From Mansonella perstans (Eukaryota; Nematoda; Chromadorea; Rhabditida; Onchocercidae), in assembly GCA_037074765.1 (NCBI GenBank), contig JBAMDO010000199.1, forward strand, positions 42,652-106,651: a stretch of DNA of 64,000 bases. The letters are read 5' to 3'. A program made the position numbers and the translations under genes. Every line of letters begins with the position of its first letter. The first letter of the stretch is position 1. This document shows, one piece after another, positions 13,001 to 25,923 of this stretch. Below the pieces are notes generated by a model, which was not told the DNA's origin, ran no database searches, and worked only from the letters and a program-made list of their open reading frames with translations.

Positions 13001-16000
13001 TATGGAGGAGAGAGCGATCATTATTATCAAATGCAATTTAAGATTCAATCCAAAATTTTATCTGTAAGTTCAAATTATGAAATTGTGATGATTCATTGGG
13101 ATTTGAGTGGAGAGAAATGGAAATTGAAAAAATGGAAAATTGATCCATTCGGAAAATTATTCAATTATTTTTGAAAATCACTTCAATTACTAACTTGTCA
13201 TTACTTAAGACAACAAAAGAAAAGCACACATAGAAATTATAAATTTGATAATTTGCAAAATTTCGATTAATTTCGTTTCAGAGCTTCAAAGACTACAGCA
13301 TTTAATTAGCTAACTGTTTGTCTTTGCTAATCGAACATTAATTTATATCTCATTTTAACATTCCCTAATCAATTTTAATGTTTTTGAAATTTGATAAAAA
13401 AAAATTTCATTTTCTGTCATGATTCTAGTATTTTCAACGCTTAATATGCATGATCTTTTTTATACAATGGTCAAATTTCCATGCATCAATGTCGATTCAG
13501 TCGAATTCAATTTGCTAAGAGTAAAAATTTGAAATTGGAATGGATTATTCAATAATTTGCATGTCCTATTTTTGATGAAATTGATATTTAATCACAATTT
13601 ATCAATTCTTGCCAACATCATATCCGAATGATATCATGTTGTGTATATTCCATCAACATGATATCCTACAAATATTAAAACATTGATAACATTTTCAGGT
13701 AAGGAAGCATTATAAAGTAATGGAGAAATTGAAATCAACCATAACGATTGGTGAATCCTTGACCCCTGATCGATTATTGAACAATCGAATTGAAACGAAC
13801 GAAATGGAAGCAATGGAAATGAGGTCATTTGTAAAATTCTCGTTCATTCAATAATTTGCTATGATTTTTATGCAACAAATTTTTTTTCCTTTTTAACTTT
13901 CCAGGTATAACAGGTAAAACTTTGCAATTATTAACAGTTAGAAGCAAAGTTTAAAATACTATGAGGACGAAAAAAAATAGACCGTAAAACACTAAATGCA
14001 GGTATAATTGAAAGATATTTAATAAATAATCGATTTGGAATGATTGAAACGAATTAATTACAAATTTTAAAAAATAATTTAAATATTTTCGCAAGAAAAA
14101 TTACTCATTGGATTATATTTTCAACAAGAAATGTATTACTGATAAGATTTTTAATACATTTAACAAAAGATTTTTGCATAAAATGCTTGAAACAAAGTGT
14201 CATTTGTAGAAAAGAGAAACTATTGACTTTTTCTAAAAAATTCAGAGGACAACAGTAGAATAGTAAAAAGAATATTCAGAAATGAGAAACTCCCTGTCCT
14301 TCTCATTTACCTTTCCATCAATATGTTCCAATCAAGATCTTTCAGTAATTGTTTTAAAAATAACTTACTTACATAAATAAGTTTTGTTGTATAAATATCA
14401 TAAAAGTATTTATAATAGGTATTTGCAATAAAATGCAGCAAATAATCCATTGATGAATAAATTTAAAACATTTTTATTTTTTTTAAATTTTTATAAAAAA
14501 TTTGGAATAACACAATTTTTTTAGTGCCATATTTTTTCAAGAAATTCAAGAATTTAAATTTATAATTTAAATTTTGAAAACGCTATCGTTTGTGCATTTC
14601 AATTGTGATAGTTTTTAGAATTCAAAAAATGCTGAATGATAAGGAAACGATAGCGAAATCATTACCATCATTAAATGAATACATGAGGATGAAAAGGAAA
14701 TTACGATTATGTTCACAACTTCTTCTGGATTCTGCAAATATTGTCATCGATGTCAAAGCATGCATTCTTGATGGGAAATTATTTAAAGCTTATGAAAAGT
14801 AGATTTTATTGAGCTAAGCAAATTAATTAACATTTCAGTTAATTTGATAATGAAATAGTTTTTATGTAAACAAAATTTAAAAATAGATTCCATCGTTGTT
14901 TTTTTTTTCTTTGTAATTTTTCCTCTTCATAATTTTTATTTGCTTAATTTTGTTTTGTTTCTTTTTTTCTAATATAAACGATTACTATTAAATAAAAGAT
15001 ATATCTTGTAGGGAATATTTTAAATTTCTATTATTCAAAACTACTTTTGTGAAAAAAAAATGAAAATAGGATAATGTGGAAATATTTCGATTTTGGATTT
15101 TGAGTTAGTTCTAAAATTTTGCTAATATTTCTTGAAAATTAGGCCAAACTTAAATCACTTTTTCTATATAATTAAAATTAAGTTCAATTTCATGAAATAG
15201 TCATCATATTTATGAGTGCTTTAAGTTTTTTTTATTTCAAAGGAATTGTTCATCTTCAAAGATATTCTGCATTATTAACAGTCGATTTTTAGTTTCATCA
15301 AATATGAAAAATGTCGTAATGATTTACTGGATATTATTGAAAATAACACTGCTATGCAGCAAGTAAGTTTAAAATTTAATTTTATATGCACTATCTAATT
15401 TCTCAAATATTTCAATCGTGTAATTAATTTGAGCAAAATTTGAATGCAGTTAAATATACTTTAAGTATTTAAGTGAAAAATTAATTATTCCATAACATTT
15501 ATGCGTTTGCCAATAATAAAAGTAGAAGATAGAAGATAATACAATTTAGAAAAGATTCTAATTAAGAAAAGTTATTGCTTGAAAATTTTAAATTGAAAAT
15601 TTTTTGTTAGAGAAGAAAAATTTCAGCTTATCATAGCACATTTTAATGATGTCGAATTGATGGCAATGGAAATTTGTGATAAAATTCGTCTAAAACTTAC
15701 TAGTGCTAGTCATGATTCAAATCGCGGTACAGATAATGCAGATAATAATAATCGTAATGATAGTGATTGTATCAGTGATGATGATATGAAGCAACAAATT
15801 GTAAAAATCATCAAGTACGATACGAGGTATATTTGCCCATTATTGATTCCTTCAGTGTTTTTCAGTGTTATTGCAATCTGTGTCATTGCGATTTGGAATT
15901 AACTTTTTTTTCTTTCATTAAAAAAAATTGAATTTGCATTTGAATTGAAGAAATGGAAAACAAATATAATTTTGGTATAAAAATCCTCTTTTGATTTTGA

Positions 16001-19000
16001 ATAAAAATCGCATATAAAAAGTTTGAACATTTGTATTTTGAAAATATTAAAAAAAAATCATCTCCATTTTATATTTTTTTTGCAAAATGTTTGCACAAAA
16101 AATCTTAATAAAAAGGTTTTTGAATTTCCAAAAAGAGATCAAAAAACATTTGATAGCGATGGAATTCAAATGATGAGTAAAAAAAAAAATTAAAAAATGT
16201 TTGTAACGAAAAATTAAAATGACACTAAATTTGAAGTGAAAAAAAAACAAAAATTCTGAAGCAAATTAAATTGACGTAACTCTTGACGTTATTTTTTCTT
16301 TTTGCTGCACTTAGCTTTTTGATTCGTTAAAATTATTATCTGAAATTGAAGTTAAATTTGAAATTCAGTTCAAAATTTAAGAATAAAATCGTTTGTATTT
16401 CAAAATTTTAAAAGTGGAATTTTTGAAAATATTGCAAATTTTCCAGAGTTCAATTTTTGAATTAAAAATCTGAATTATTATTCAAATTCCCTCTATATTT
16501 GTCATTGATTTTGCAGATTAGATGATGAAAACGAAATGCGCAAGGATAAAGGTTTAAAAGGTTTGCTGAATCGTCCACGAAACTGGAAAAGCCTTTGTAT
16601 GGGTGTGCTCAACAATCCGGTAAACATAACAGTCTTGATTACCACATAAATTTATACATTTAAAATTTCAAACTTTTGACTCACTTTTAAAATCTTTGAT
16701 GATAATTAACTAATTTTACAGGTACAAAGTTTCATTGATACTAGTAATAATGGCAATGATAGCAGTGATGATGGTGATATGTTGAAGTGATTATCTTTAT
16801 ATATAATTAATTAACAAGTTGACAGGAAAATATCAAATAACCTTTTCATTTAAATATACTTACCTTTCCGAAAACTTTAAACTTTTAAACTTCCTGCAGA
16901 ATTTTCATTTACAAAAGCCGATCGATATATTTTATGTCAAATTGTTCAGATATTATGCAAAGTAAAAAGTTAATCAATTAGTCTGAAAAAAAACAACAAC
17001 AACAATAAAAATTTTAATTTTGGAAATGAAAAAAAAATTTCTGTAGAAGTTTGCATAATTCAATTTTTAGAATTAAGCACGATACGGCTTATCATGAAGA
17101 ATTATTGGTTATGAGAAAATATTTTCAAGAAATTTTGCTACGTGAAGCTAATTTTTGTAAAGCTTTTGAGAAATTTTTGGAAACAGAAAATATCGCTGAA
17201 CAAATCAACAATCTTATTACCACTAGCAAACTTCTCGCTGCCATTGAAAAGTTTGTTCTTGTGAAATTGAAACGAAACGTTGTTTGCATTTACATATTTC
17301 ATAGCAGTAACAAAATTAATAGAAATACTGATCGTAATTGCAATAGCTATAAATTTATCCAGTTTATTCTCTATGAAGTTGATTTTCTCAATCAATAATT
17401 TATCTTCTAATATGTAACCTTTCACACGTAACACGTAACAAGTTACAGTTATATCATTCACGTAATCCCATTTCCACACTTGGTTAATTCATCTTTTAAC
17501 TGTTTAACTTAGTGAATTATGAAAATAATTCAGATTGCTGAAAACAGAAAGTATACGATATCATATACTTGCATTCGCCAAATCGCACAACGAATTTGAT
17601 AATATCAATAAAGTTAGCTGGTTGCTTAAATAAATAGACCTAGCAGGACTTTTTAGATATCAGCTAAATTCTTATCACTTCATCTCTGCCACTGTCATAT
17701 TTATCGAAATGTTATTAATAAAGATTCTATAGATTACCTGCATTCTGGACAATAGTAAGGAATGATGAAGAATTTTAGTAGAATCTCTCTCTATTTCCCT
17801 TCCTTAATTTTCCCTTGTTTTATCTACTAATTTAAATGATGAATGTGAAATTTAATGAAATATATGAAATATATTTCTTACAGTTACTTATGCCGTATTA
17901 TGAACCAATTGAACAAATTTATGCCAAATTTATCAATGAAGCAAAGTATTATTGCAATCGAGGTATTGATATCATACGTGGTAAAGATCCGGAACCAAAA
18001 AAGCAACTTGAATTAATTCTTAGAGCGATTGAAATCGATGAAAAGTAAGCAATTCAAAGAAATTTGAATTTTCTTCTATCTTTCTCTTAATTTATTATTT
18101 AAGATTAATTTTTTCTTTTTTTTTTTACATTCTCACGAATGATCGTTGATCTTTCGGTAGAATTGATAAATTATACGACAATAATCAGTTCAAAATTGCC
18201 AATCGTCCACATTGCTGGCGTGAAATGTTTTTTAAAATCATCGAAGAACGTGTACAACAACGTTTGGAAGCTTTTGAAATTGAAGATCGAAAATTGAATC
18301 AAAATTGGGTGACCAGGTATGATGACATAATTCATTTCTAATGTATCTGCTAATATAATTTGTTTTGCCTTTTGCCCTGTGAAATCTTTCTCAGTAATCA
18401 TCTGTATGAGAATTTCCTGAATATTTTCAATCATCTTTTTTTTTCGATTTCTTCTAAATCATTCTGTTAATATTTTCCTCGAAAATTTTCAAAAAATTTT
18501 TCTTGTCATTTTTTCTTCATGAAATCTTTTACAAGTCAACGAATCCGGAAAAAAAAAATTGGAATTACACAAAATACACTCACTGCTCGAGTGTTAAAAT
18601 AAGTAAATTGAAAATAAATTTGATAAAAAATCAAAATATTAATTCGAAAAAATTTGAAATTTAAAATACAAATCAAACAAATTGCATATGCTATTAACCA
18701 ATTAATTGTCGTTTTTTTATTCCAAACGACAATTAATTGGTACATATTTAATTTCAACTTTAATAAATTATTTATGAGAGATTAATTAATTAATTCCTTT
18801 GATAATTTTTTTTTTTTTTTTGTTCTTAAAAAATTTGCAGAAATTTGGAAATATGTCGCTTGTACATTGTGGAAGATTTATATGCAGCCAAACATTTCTT
18901 GCGAATTTTCTCGAAAGAACACCAACTTTACAATAATTTCATTATATTTTATCATAATGGTATTGCTAATAAGGTATTCATCCGGAAATTTCCCTTTACG

Positions 19001-22000
19001 TTATTTCAGCTTCTTTTTTTTTAAATTTTATATTAGGCGCTATTTTTCTTTCTTAACAGTGAAATTTTGATGTTCGCCTAATTTAATATTACAAACATGT
19101 ATGTTTTATCCTCCGTGAAATTAGTAATAAAATAATTATCATAATTAATTTATCGGAATAAGATTCAAGTACTCATCTGTTCAAGATATTCATTCCACAG
19201 TTGGGAATTCATTCTTATCACTAGGTCATTTGGAGTAATCTAATCAGCAAATTTTAAGAATGCTTGATCTATTTAAGAGAATTGAAAAGTGATGTATGAC
19301 ATCTTGAATGTGACTGCAAATTTGAGATTATATTAGTGATGCAATATAAAGGTGTGTGTATATTATAAGTTTAATTCTATTTTGATTTGAATCCATGTAA
19401 ATTGATTTTCGTAAAATCAATTTACATGGGAATTCTTAAAGTCTTCTACCATATCCCAGAGATTCTATTGTTCATTTATTAAATCAGCAGGAGGATACGA
19501 ACAACGTAAGAAATCATGATATCATCTCTTCAGTTCATTATAAACGTGATTTATAGTTCGACATATAAATCTTTTTGAGACATTTGGCATTTTTCTAAAA
19601 CCAAAAAAAATGAATGCGCTTTAGTTATTTGAGAAAACTTTAAAAAATTTTTCAATTCAACAAAAGATTTCTTTTTTTTTGTACTAATAATTAATTAATC
19701 AATTTTCAGATTTCTGAGTTAGCAAAAAGAGAATTAAACAAACGTGAATTGATACAACTTTTAAGTTGGATTAGGCAGTATCCGTAAGTTTTTTTCTGCT
19801 AAAAGTTTGCTGATAAAACTTGAACATTTTATTACAACTTTTGCATATTGTTGTTGTTATTGTTTGATTCTAATTTTTTTTTGTCGTGATATTTGCGATA
19901 TTTTATTTTCACTTTTTAATGATAACATGGATGATTTTTGCTATCAACCTTATTGCTTACTTAATTATTAGCTAAATAAGCTAATAACACAAATAATGTT
20001 GATCATCATTTGGAAAGTAACAAGCTGGGGAATGGAAAAATTTTCAGTATGTTTGAAATGATAAGAAATCGAAATTCAGCGTAACAATTAACATGAAATG
20101 TCATTAAATTGTGACGGCAAAGAATTATAGGAAATTGTTGCAGCGGAGAACATATGCTTGGAATGAAATTTCTTGAAATTGATTCGATCGCACTTATCAA
20201 AGATAAACCATTGATAGAACAAAATGAATTGATGCGTCTCTTTGAAATGTATGTCGTTTTATGAAAATTTTTTTTTCCATTTTTTTGAGAAATTTATTTT
20301 TAGGTTTGTTAAAAATAAATTAATTTTGAAAAATTAATTTATTATTTTTTCCATGAAAAAATTTCTTTCATTTATTAGGTTTGTTGAAATAATCAAATCG
20401 GAAACAGCAAAATGGGCATTGAAAACGGTGGAGCAAGAGGTAATAAATGCTAATAATTGGGAATTTTCTTTTTTTTATTTTCCATCATTTTTAGAGTCTT
20501 AAGAAATTTTAAAGATATTGATCGAATATATATCATTCTGATCTATTGATCAAACATGTGGTAAGAAATACGAGAGATAATTTCTGGTCAATTCATATAC
20601 TAAATAATTCTTAATGATGGATAACTTAACTTATTTAAGTAATATTAATATATTATTATCTATGCATATACATGTTAAGTTATTCATTTGATTAATTTTT
20701 ATTTTATAGTAGTAAACATAGGAATTGTTAGTTTTTTTCTTTAAAATTAACTCACATACATATCGTATCGAATGGATTTCTTTTAATCAATTAATGATGA
20801 AATATTGAATGAACGAATGATTGCAATGATCACATATATAAACAAAAAATCCATAAGCAGAGAAAATTAAATATTAGTGAGAAAGGATCGAAATGAATTT
20901 CAGTGTAAGAATTTTCGCCAGTCACTTACAATTTTTCCAGTTTACTAATATTGGCAATTTGCAAATCAATATAATGGAGGATCAATTCGGATATTACTAC
21001 ACTCATTTACCGCATATACTTTATTCAATTGTTAATGATCAGGTATTAAGAATGAACCGATAATTAAAGGAAATTTAATTAAATATTTGGCCCCAATGTA
21101 AATTATCTGTTGTATTTTTTCATAGGTATATTTCTCTCAATACACTACAACAAAATACACCATTTAAAACATTAACTATAAATTGGTATATAAGTGAAAA
21201 AATTATATAAGTATTACATTGCTATTCTATTTTACATTATTTAGATGACTTTGGCTTGTGAAATTTCAAATGATGTTGTACCGTGTGCTTTGAACGAATG
21301 CCTCAATGAATACATCAGGCTTATTTGTCCTCATTTAGAAAGTGATTTTTTCTTCTTTATCTTCTTAAAAACAAAACATAAATGTTGAAATGGAAAAGGA
21401 TTAATTGTTAACTCATTTCAATTGTAGCACAAATATGGTTATTAAAAGTTACATATTTCTTGATTCATTTTAGAAAAATTTTAAATTAAATTAAATTTAA
21501 ATATTAATTACATAGCATGATATATATATATCATGCAACTATATCATGAAATTTTTTTAACAGTAAAATTTACAAATATTTGATTGATATCTATGTGACT
21601 TAGTAATGTGTTGAACATTATGCAATCTTTTTTAATTAGCATATTTTTTTTCAACAATCTAATTATACAATCGTTTTTTTATTTTTCTTTACATATCTAA
21701 ATTATCATCCAGAAAAAATGTTTCATTTTTGCAGATTCTATTGTCGAGCTGAAAAATCAAAAGGAACGGAGTGAGGAATGTGTAAAAATCATGGTATTTA
21801 AAAAATATTATTTTTAAAATGATTTCAATTATTTCCGAAAAATTTTGATCATTAAAAAATTTCGAACAAAAACAAATTGCTTTGGTCAATATTTATAGAT
21901 AGCGATTGCGAATAATTTGGATATGTTTGCTAATTCAACGGATGAATTGAAAAAATATATCGAAGGAATGACGAACGAATCATTGCATTGGAATGGAATT

Positions 22001-24846
22001 CGAAATCGAAAACGAATTTCGGTCATTTCACAATCATCAAATAATTCGTCCATTAGCACAGAAAAACAAAATTGTTTCAATCGTAAAATGCAAGGTATTT
22101 TTATTATTATTTGAAGAGAAGAATGTGATAAGGATGAAAGGAAATGAATGTTTTCATAAATTATTTTCCTCTCCATTATATTATCCTTGAAAGATTCATT
22201 CATAATCAAAAAAAAAACCTTGTTATGACAAAAGAAAGAGGACAAAATGGATAGGTTGACAAGGTAAACTGAGCATTAAATAAAATCATTATTCTCATTT
22301 TATCATAATTTTCACATTAATTATCATAAGCTATGAAAATGAATTGCAATGGAAAATAAAATTGAATATTTGGTACTATTTCAATTTTATCACTTTTATC
22401 ATTAGGTGCAATTCATGATGCAGTGAATGCTCTTCGTGATATACCAGCAACATTGGCAAATATGACATCTTCATCGTCCGAAAATATTTTGAATGAGATA
22501 AGCGATAGTTGCGAAAATCAATTAAATGATGAAAGTGAGGTTGAAATTGAACTGGAAGATGAGGAACCATTAAAAGGTGCTTGGGAACGTATTGAAATTC
22601 TAAAAAGATGTTTCAAGGAAATGCTCCAAACAATGCAAGTCTCTTATCTTCTTTTCTCATTTATTTATAATTTACCGAAAAAGAGAAAAATTCATGAAAA
22701 AACTGCTCAATAAAACACTTAAACATTTTATTTTTATTTTCTAATTAACAAAATTTTCAATTAATGATTTATTTTACAAATAATATTTTAAAATTATAAT
22801 TTATCATTATTACCATTGATATACCTAATTTTCTCATTATTATGATTTATTATTATTATTACTAGTGATTTATCTAATATTCTCATTATTATAATTCAGC
22901 TAATTAGGTTTTCTTTGACATATATTAGGAAAAAATCAGTTAACATGCTTTTTTTTAAAAATTTCATTTGTAATATAAATCTATCTGGATTTTTTTTTTT
23001 TTATTTTACAGGATGAATATGCTTTGCGATGAAATTTGCAACAGTGTTTACAGTTATTTCGAACAACTACTAAGCAAACAATGGTTGCCAATTGAAAAAT
23101 ATTAATTTAGTCAAATATTATAAATTATATTTGATCCAATGATAGAGCATTTAGTAAACGAAAAAAGTGAAACAATTTAAATTAAGAAAAGTTTAAGGAC
23201 GAAAGATCCAAATATTATTGGAATAATTTGTGAAACGATAAGAGATTGTGAGGATGATTGCAAGCATTTGAGACGAAATGTTCATATTGGCGTACTTCAA
23301 CATATCGAATTTAAAATTATTGCTGAATATTTAAATGCTATTGCAAGCAGGTCAAGTTCCATTCCTAATTCAGAATTTTTTTTCTTCCTTCCAACTCATT
23401 GAAATCTTGCTTTTACAAAATTTTTGGGTAAAAAATATTCCTATAAATATATCAGTGCTAATTTCAGAAAATTAACTTGTACAGAATATCGAAAACGATG
23501 TGTAATTGCAAAATGCTTGCAAAATGATGTTGAAGCAATGCGTGCAACATTTAATCCGTTATTTGCAGAACTTAATTACATTGATGAGGTAAATTTTACT
23601 GGATTTTCTTCCTGTATATTAAAATTACCGTGTACCACCCAATTATTCAGGTATGACTCATATCGTAACATATCTAATATTAATTGACATTATTATACTG
23701 ACAATTTCTCAAAAATCATCAATTTTTATTTCTTTGAAATTTTTAAAATATATTGCTGTATCGTGTATTGCACTTATTGCACGATACAGTAATACGTCTC
23801 AAAAGTGTAACTCGACTGTACACAATTTTTTAATAGGTATATAATACAAGAATGTGAACTAATTCCTTCTTTAAGCTTTTTTTCTTTAAGATTTACATTT
23901 GTAAAAAAAGTATTACAGGCAGAAAATTTAACGAATTTATTGCATTCAATTGCTGAATTTATTACACTTCGTGATAAAAGTATGGTTTTGTTGGAAATGG
24001 CATCATTGCTTCGTAAATATCCAGAAATGACACAGGAATTCCTCTTCACTCTTACAGACATTCGTGATGATATAACGAGTAGTGAATCACGGTTACTTTT
24101 AACTATAGTTTTATAGCTATATTTTCTAGTTAGCATTAATTAACTATTTTTTAAATTATCGTTAATTACTGATTCTTATTAGTTACTGATTCAGTTCTAA
24201 CAATTTTTTTACACTTCTTAAATCTAATTTGGATAATCCGGAAAAAGATTTTTCTGCAAAGATTTCTACTTTGCATTATTAATTATTAGTATTAGTTTGT
24301 TAGAGTCATCATCATCGTTCATTTATACAGATTTCTGAAAATGAGATTTAACAATAGTATCCGCTAATCCGCTAAATATATAATAATATGTATGAAATAA
24401 TAATGTTAGTAAAAAACATAATACATTCATGCGCATGATGAGTTTTTTTTTAAGCTTCTTAGATTTCTGGAATTTCTTAACAATTCTGTAACAAACTATC
24501 CGAGACAAATTTCTGAACAATTATTTTATGATAAAATTTATGCTACTTTTTTTTTCTCTTTAAATTAACATGTAAATATATTACTATTCTTTCTTTTCAA
24601 TTACTTTCTTCTAAGTGATTTAAAAGTGAAAAAAAAAGAAAAATTAAGGATGACCAGCAATCATCGAAAAATTATTTTAGAGCATTGATAGAAGAATGTA
24701 TGAAGATGATTGATAAGAAAGAAAGCAATCCAGTATTAGTACGATTATTTCAAATGGCAAAAGGTGAACGAAAAACATCGCAAGTTATCAAAGATGTTGT
24801 CCCAAGAATACGAAGACGGGTCAAAGTATCCATTGCTAATCAATAA
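13001..24846 (+). CDS. sec-6: exocyst complex subunit Sec6 (EXOC3), with duplicated N-terminal exon cassette
   Basis: Sec6 is an exocyst subunit that tethers secretory vesicles to the plasma membrane. Exons, joined by phase: 13001-13063, 13699-13823, 14619-14798, 15293-15362, 15627-15826, 16517-16619, 16722-16786, 17071-17260 (or to 17254), 17884-18044, 18161-18316, 18841-18973, 19710-19783, 20144-20248, 20379-20439, 20941-21042, 21245-21326, 21735-21793, 21899-22094, 22406-22634, 23012-23083, 23198-23350, 23468-23588, 23919-24091, 24681-24846. Family hallmarks in order are RPHCWREMFFKIIEERV, NLEICRLYIVEDLYAAKHF, ELIQLLSWIRQY, GYYYTHLPHILYS and LLRKYPEM. Exons 14619-16786 and 17071-18316 encode the same region twice (see findings). 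With both cassettes the product is about 1010 aa; with one, about 806 or 844 aa, near the usual 750-800. The true first exon is not resolved: the first in-frame ATG in the first listed exon is at 13031, while the ATG at 13002 is out of frame. Weak junctions are the 17260 donor, the 21326 donor, the GC donor at 22635 and the 23197 acceptor. Confidence 0.88.
14619..16786 (+). other. sec-6: sec-6 cassette copy 1 (five exons)
   Basis: Exons 14619-14798, 15293-15362, 15627-15826, 16517-16619 and 16722-16786 total 618 nt (206 codons), entering and leaving in phase 2. Landmarks are KLFKAYENFIKYEKCRNDLL, then IVKIIKYDTR and NRPRNWKSLCMGVLNN, matching the Sec6 segment that ends in the RP-W-MF motif. 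It also contains an Asn/Asp/Ser-rich low-complexity insert that copy 2 lacks. Reading through the 16786 donor gives an immediate TGA at 16788-16790. Confidence 0.8.
17071..18316 (+). other. sec-6: sec-6 cassette copy 2 (three exons)
   Basis: Exons 17071-17260, 17884-18044 and 18161-18316 total 507 nt (169 codons), also entering and leaving in phase 2. Landmarks are NFCKAFEKFLETENIAEQIN, then ILRAIEIDEKIDKL and NRPHCWREMFFKIIEERV. It lacks about 26 residues found at the start of copy 1. The exon at 17071 has no upstream in-frame ATG, so it is most simply reached by cis-splicing. Confidence 0.8.
18698..18740. repeat. perfect 17-bp inverted repeat, 9-nt loop
   Basis: The arms CCAATTAATTGTCGTTT (18698-18714) and its exact reverse complement (18724-18740) lie in the sec-6 intron that follows cassette copy 2. 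Confidence 0.9.
19393..19429. repeat. perfect 17-bp inverted repeat, 3-nt loop
   Basis: The arms CCATGTAAATTGATTTT (19393-19409) and reverse complement (19413-19429) are separated by CGT, in the next sec-6 intron. Confidence 0.9.
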
Positions 24847-25923
24847 TAATTAAACAAATGTGAAATCAATGGCATTTAATAATTGCAGAACTTACTTCAA
24901 GGATAGAAAGGAAAAAAAAAAAAAAACACTATTCTGTTCTATTGCACTTGCCTGATTGTTCAATAATTTATATCTTATCAAAAACTGGATTATCACTTCT
25001 ATCTCGATTTTTACCATGTAAATATCAATGATAATGCTATGTACAAACTTTCATACTTTATGATAGATGTTGTTGTATGATTGCGGATATTACGAATAAT
25101 TCCTTTCATCTTGGAATTATCAGTTTAATTAGATTTAGCTTAAGTTAGGGTGATAAAAATAAAATTTTTTCTAAAAATGTTATATATGTTTCCGAAGAAC
25201 ATCTCATGACAATGATAGTCGATGATTGCTGTTTTGTAAAAATTCCTTTTTTTCAATTTTTAAAATACATACTTTAAACGAAATGTTTTCAATTAACTAC
25301 TAAAAAGCCAAGTTATAATTATGCCAAAAATATCAGTCACATATAGTTATATCAAATTAGTTTATCTAGCCAGAAAATAATTAACTTTCTGGTACTATTT
25401 ACCTAGTTATGTAGCTCCACTTTCATTATGATTGTTTGCTCGGCTTAAGCAAATATGATGTGAATCAGAGCGAAATGCCACAGTTATTCAAGTTTTCAAC
25501 AAACTGTATGTTTTAATTTTATATTTATGTTAATTATAGTTAGAATTTTTATTGCATTACGAATAAATAGTCTTCATCAAGAACTTTTTCTTCTGAAATA
25601 TCATTAAAAAGCTCATAGTAATTTAAAAAGATCATAGTCATTAAAAAGATCACAGTAATTGTTGCGGCACATATTAGCAAAAAATAATATTGATCATTGT
25701 AAAAGTCGAAGTGCATATGCTAATCTAAACAGTTCTAAGAGAAAATGGTCTTTAATAACTATGACTTGGATAAATTTCCGAGATTTTCGCAAAATTTTAA
25801 GAGCGATTTAACAAATAGATGATTTATTAGAAATTTTAGTAGTTTACTAAAAATTTTAATTGATTTACTAAAAGAAAAAAAATAGTATTAGAAATTTCGT
25901 TATGAAAAAATTTTTCTAAAGCG
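24847..25923. other. convergent intergenic region, sec-6 and PDHB 3' flanks
   Basis: The sec-6 gene (plus) and PDHB (minus) end toward each other here. The sequence holds their presumed 3' untranslated regions and AT-rich spacer; no further exon is visible. Confidence 0.6.

Noticed and set aside
17051..17398. Open frame starting at 17051 as an independent gene
   Set aside because: The frame opens with TTG, not ATG; the sequence is the sec-6 cassette-2 exon (acceptor at 17069-17070) running into its intron.
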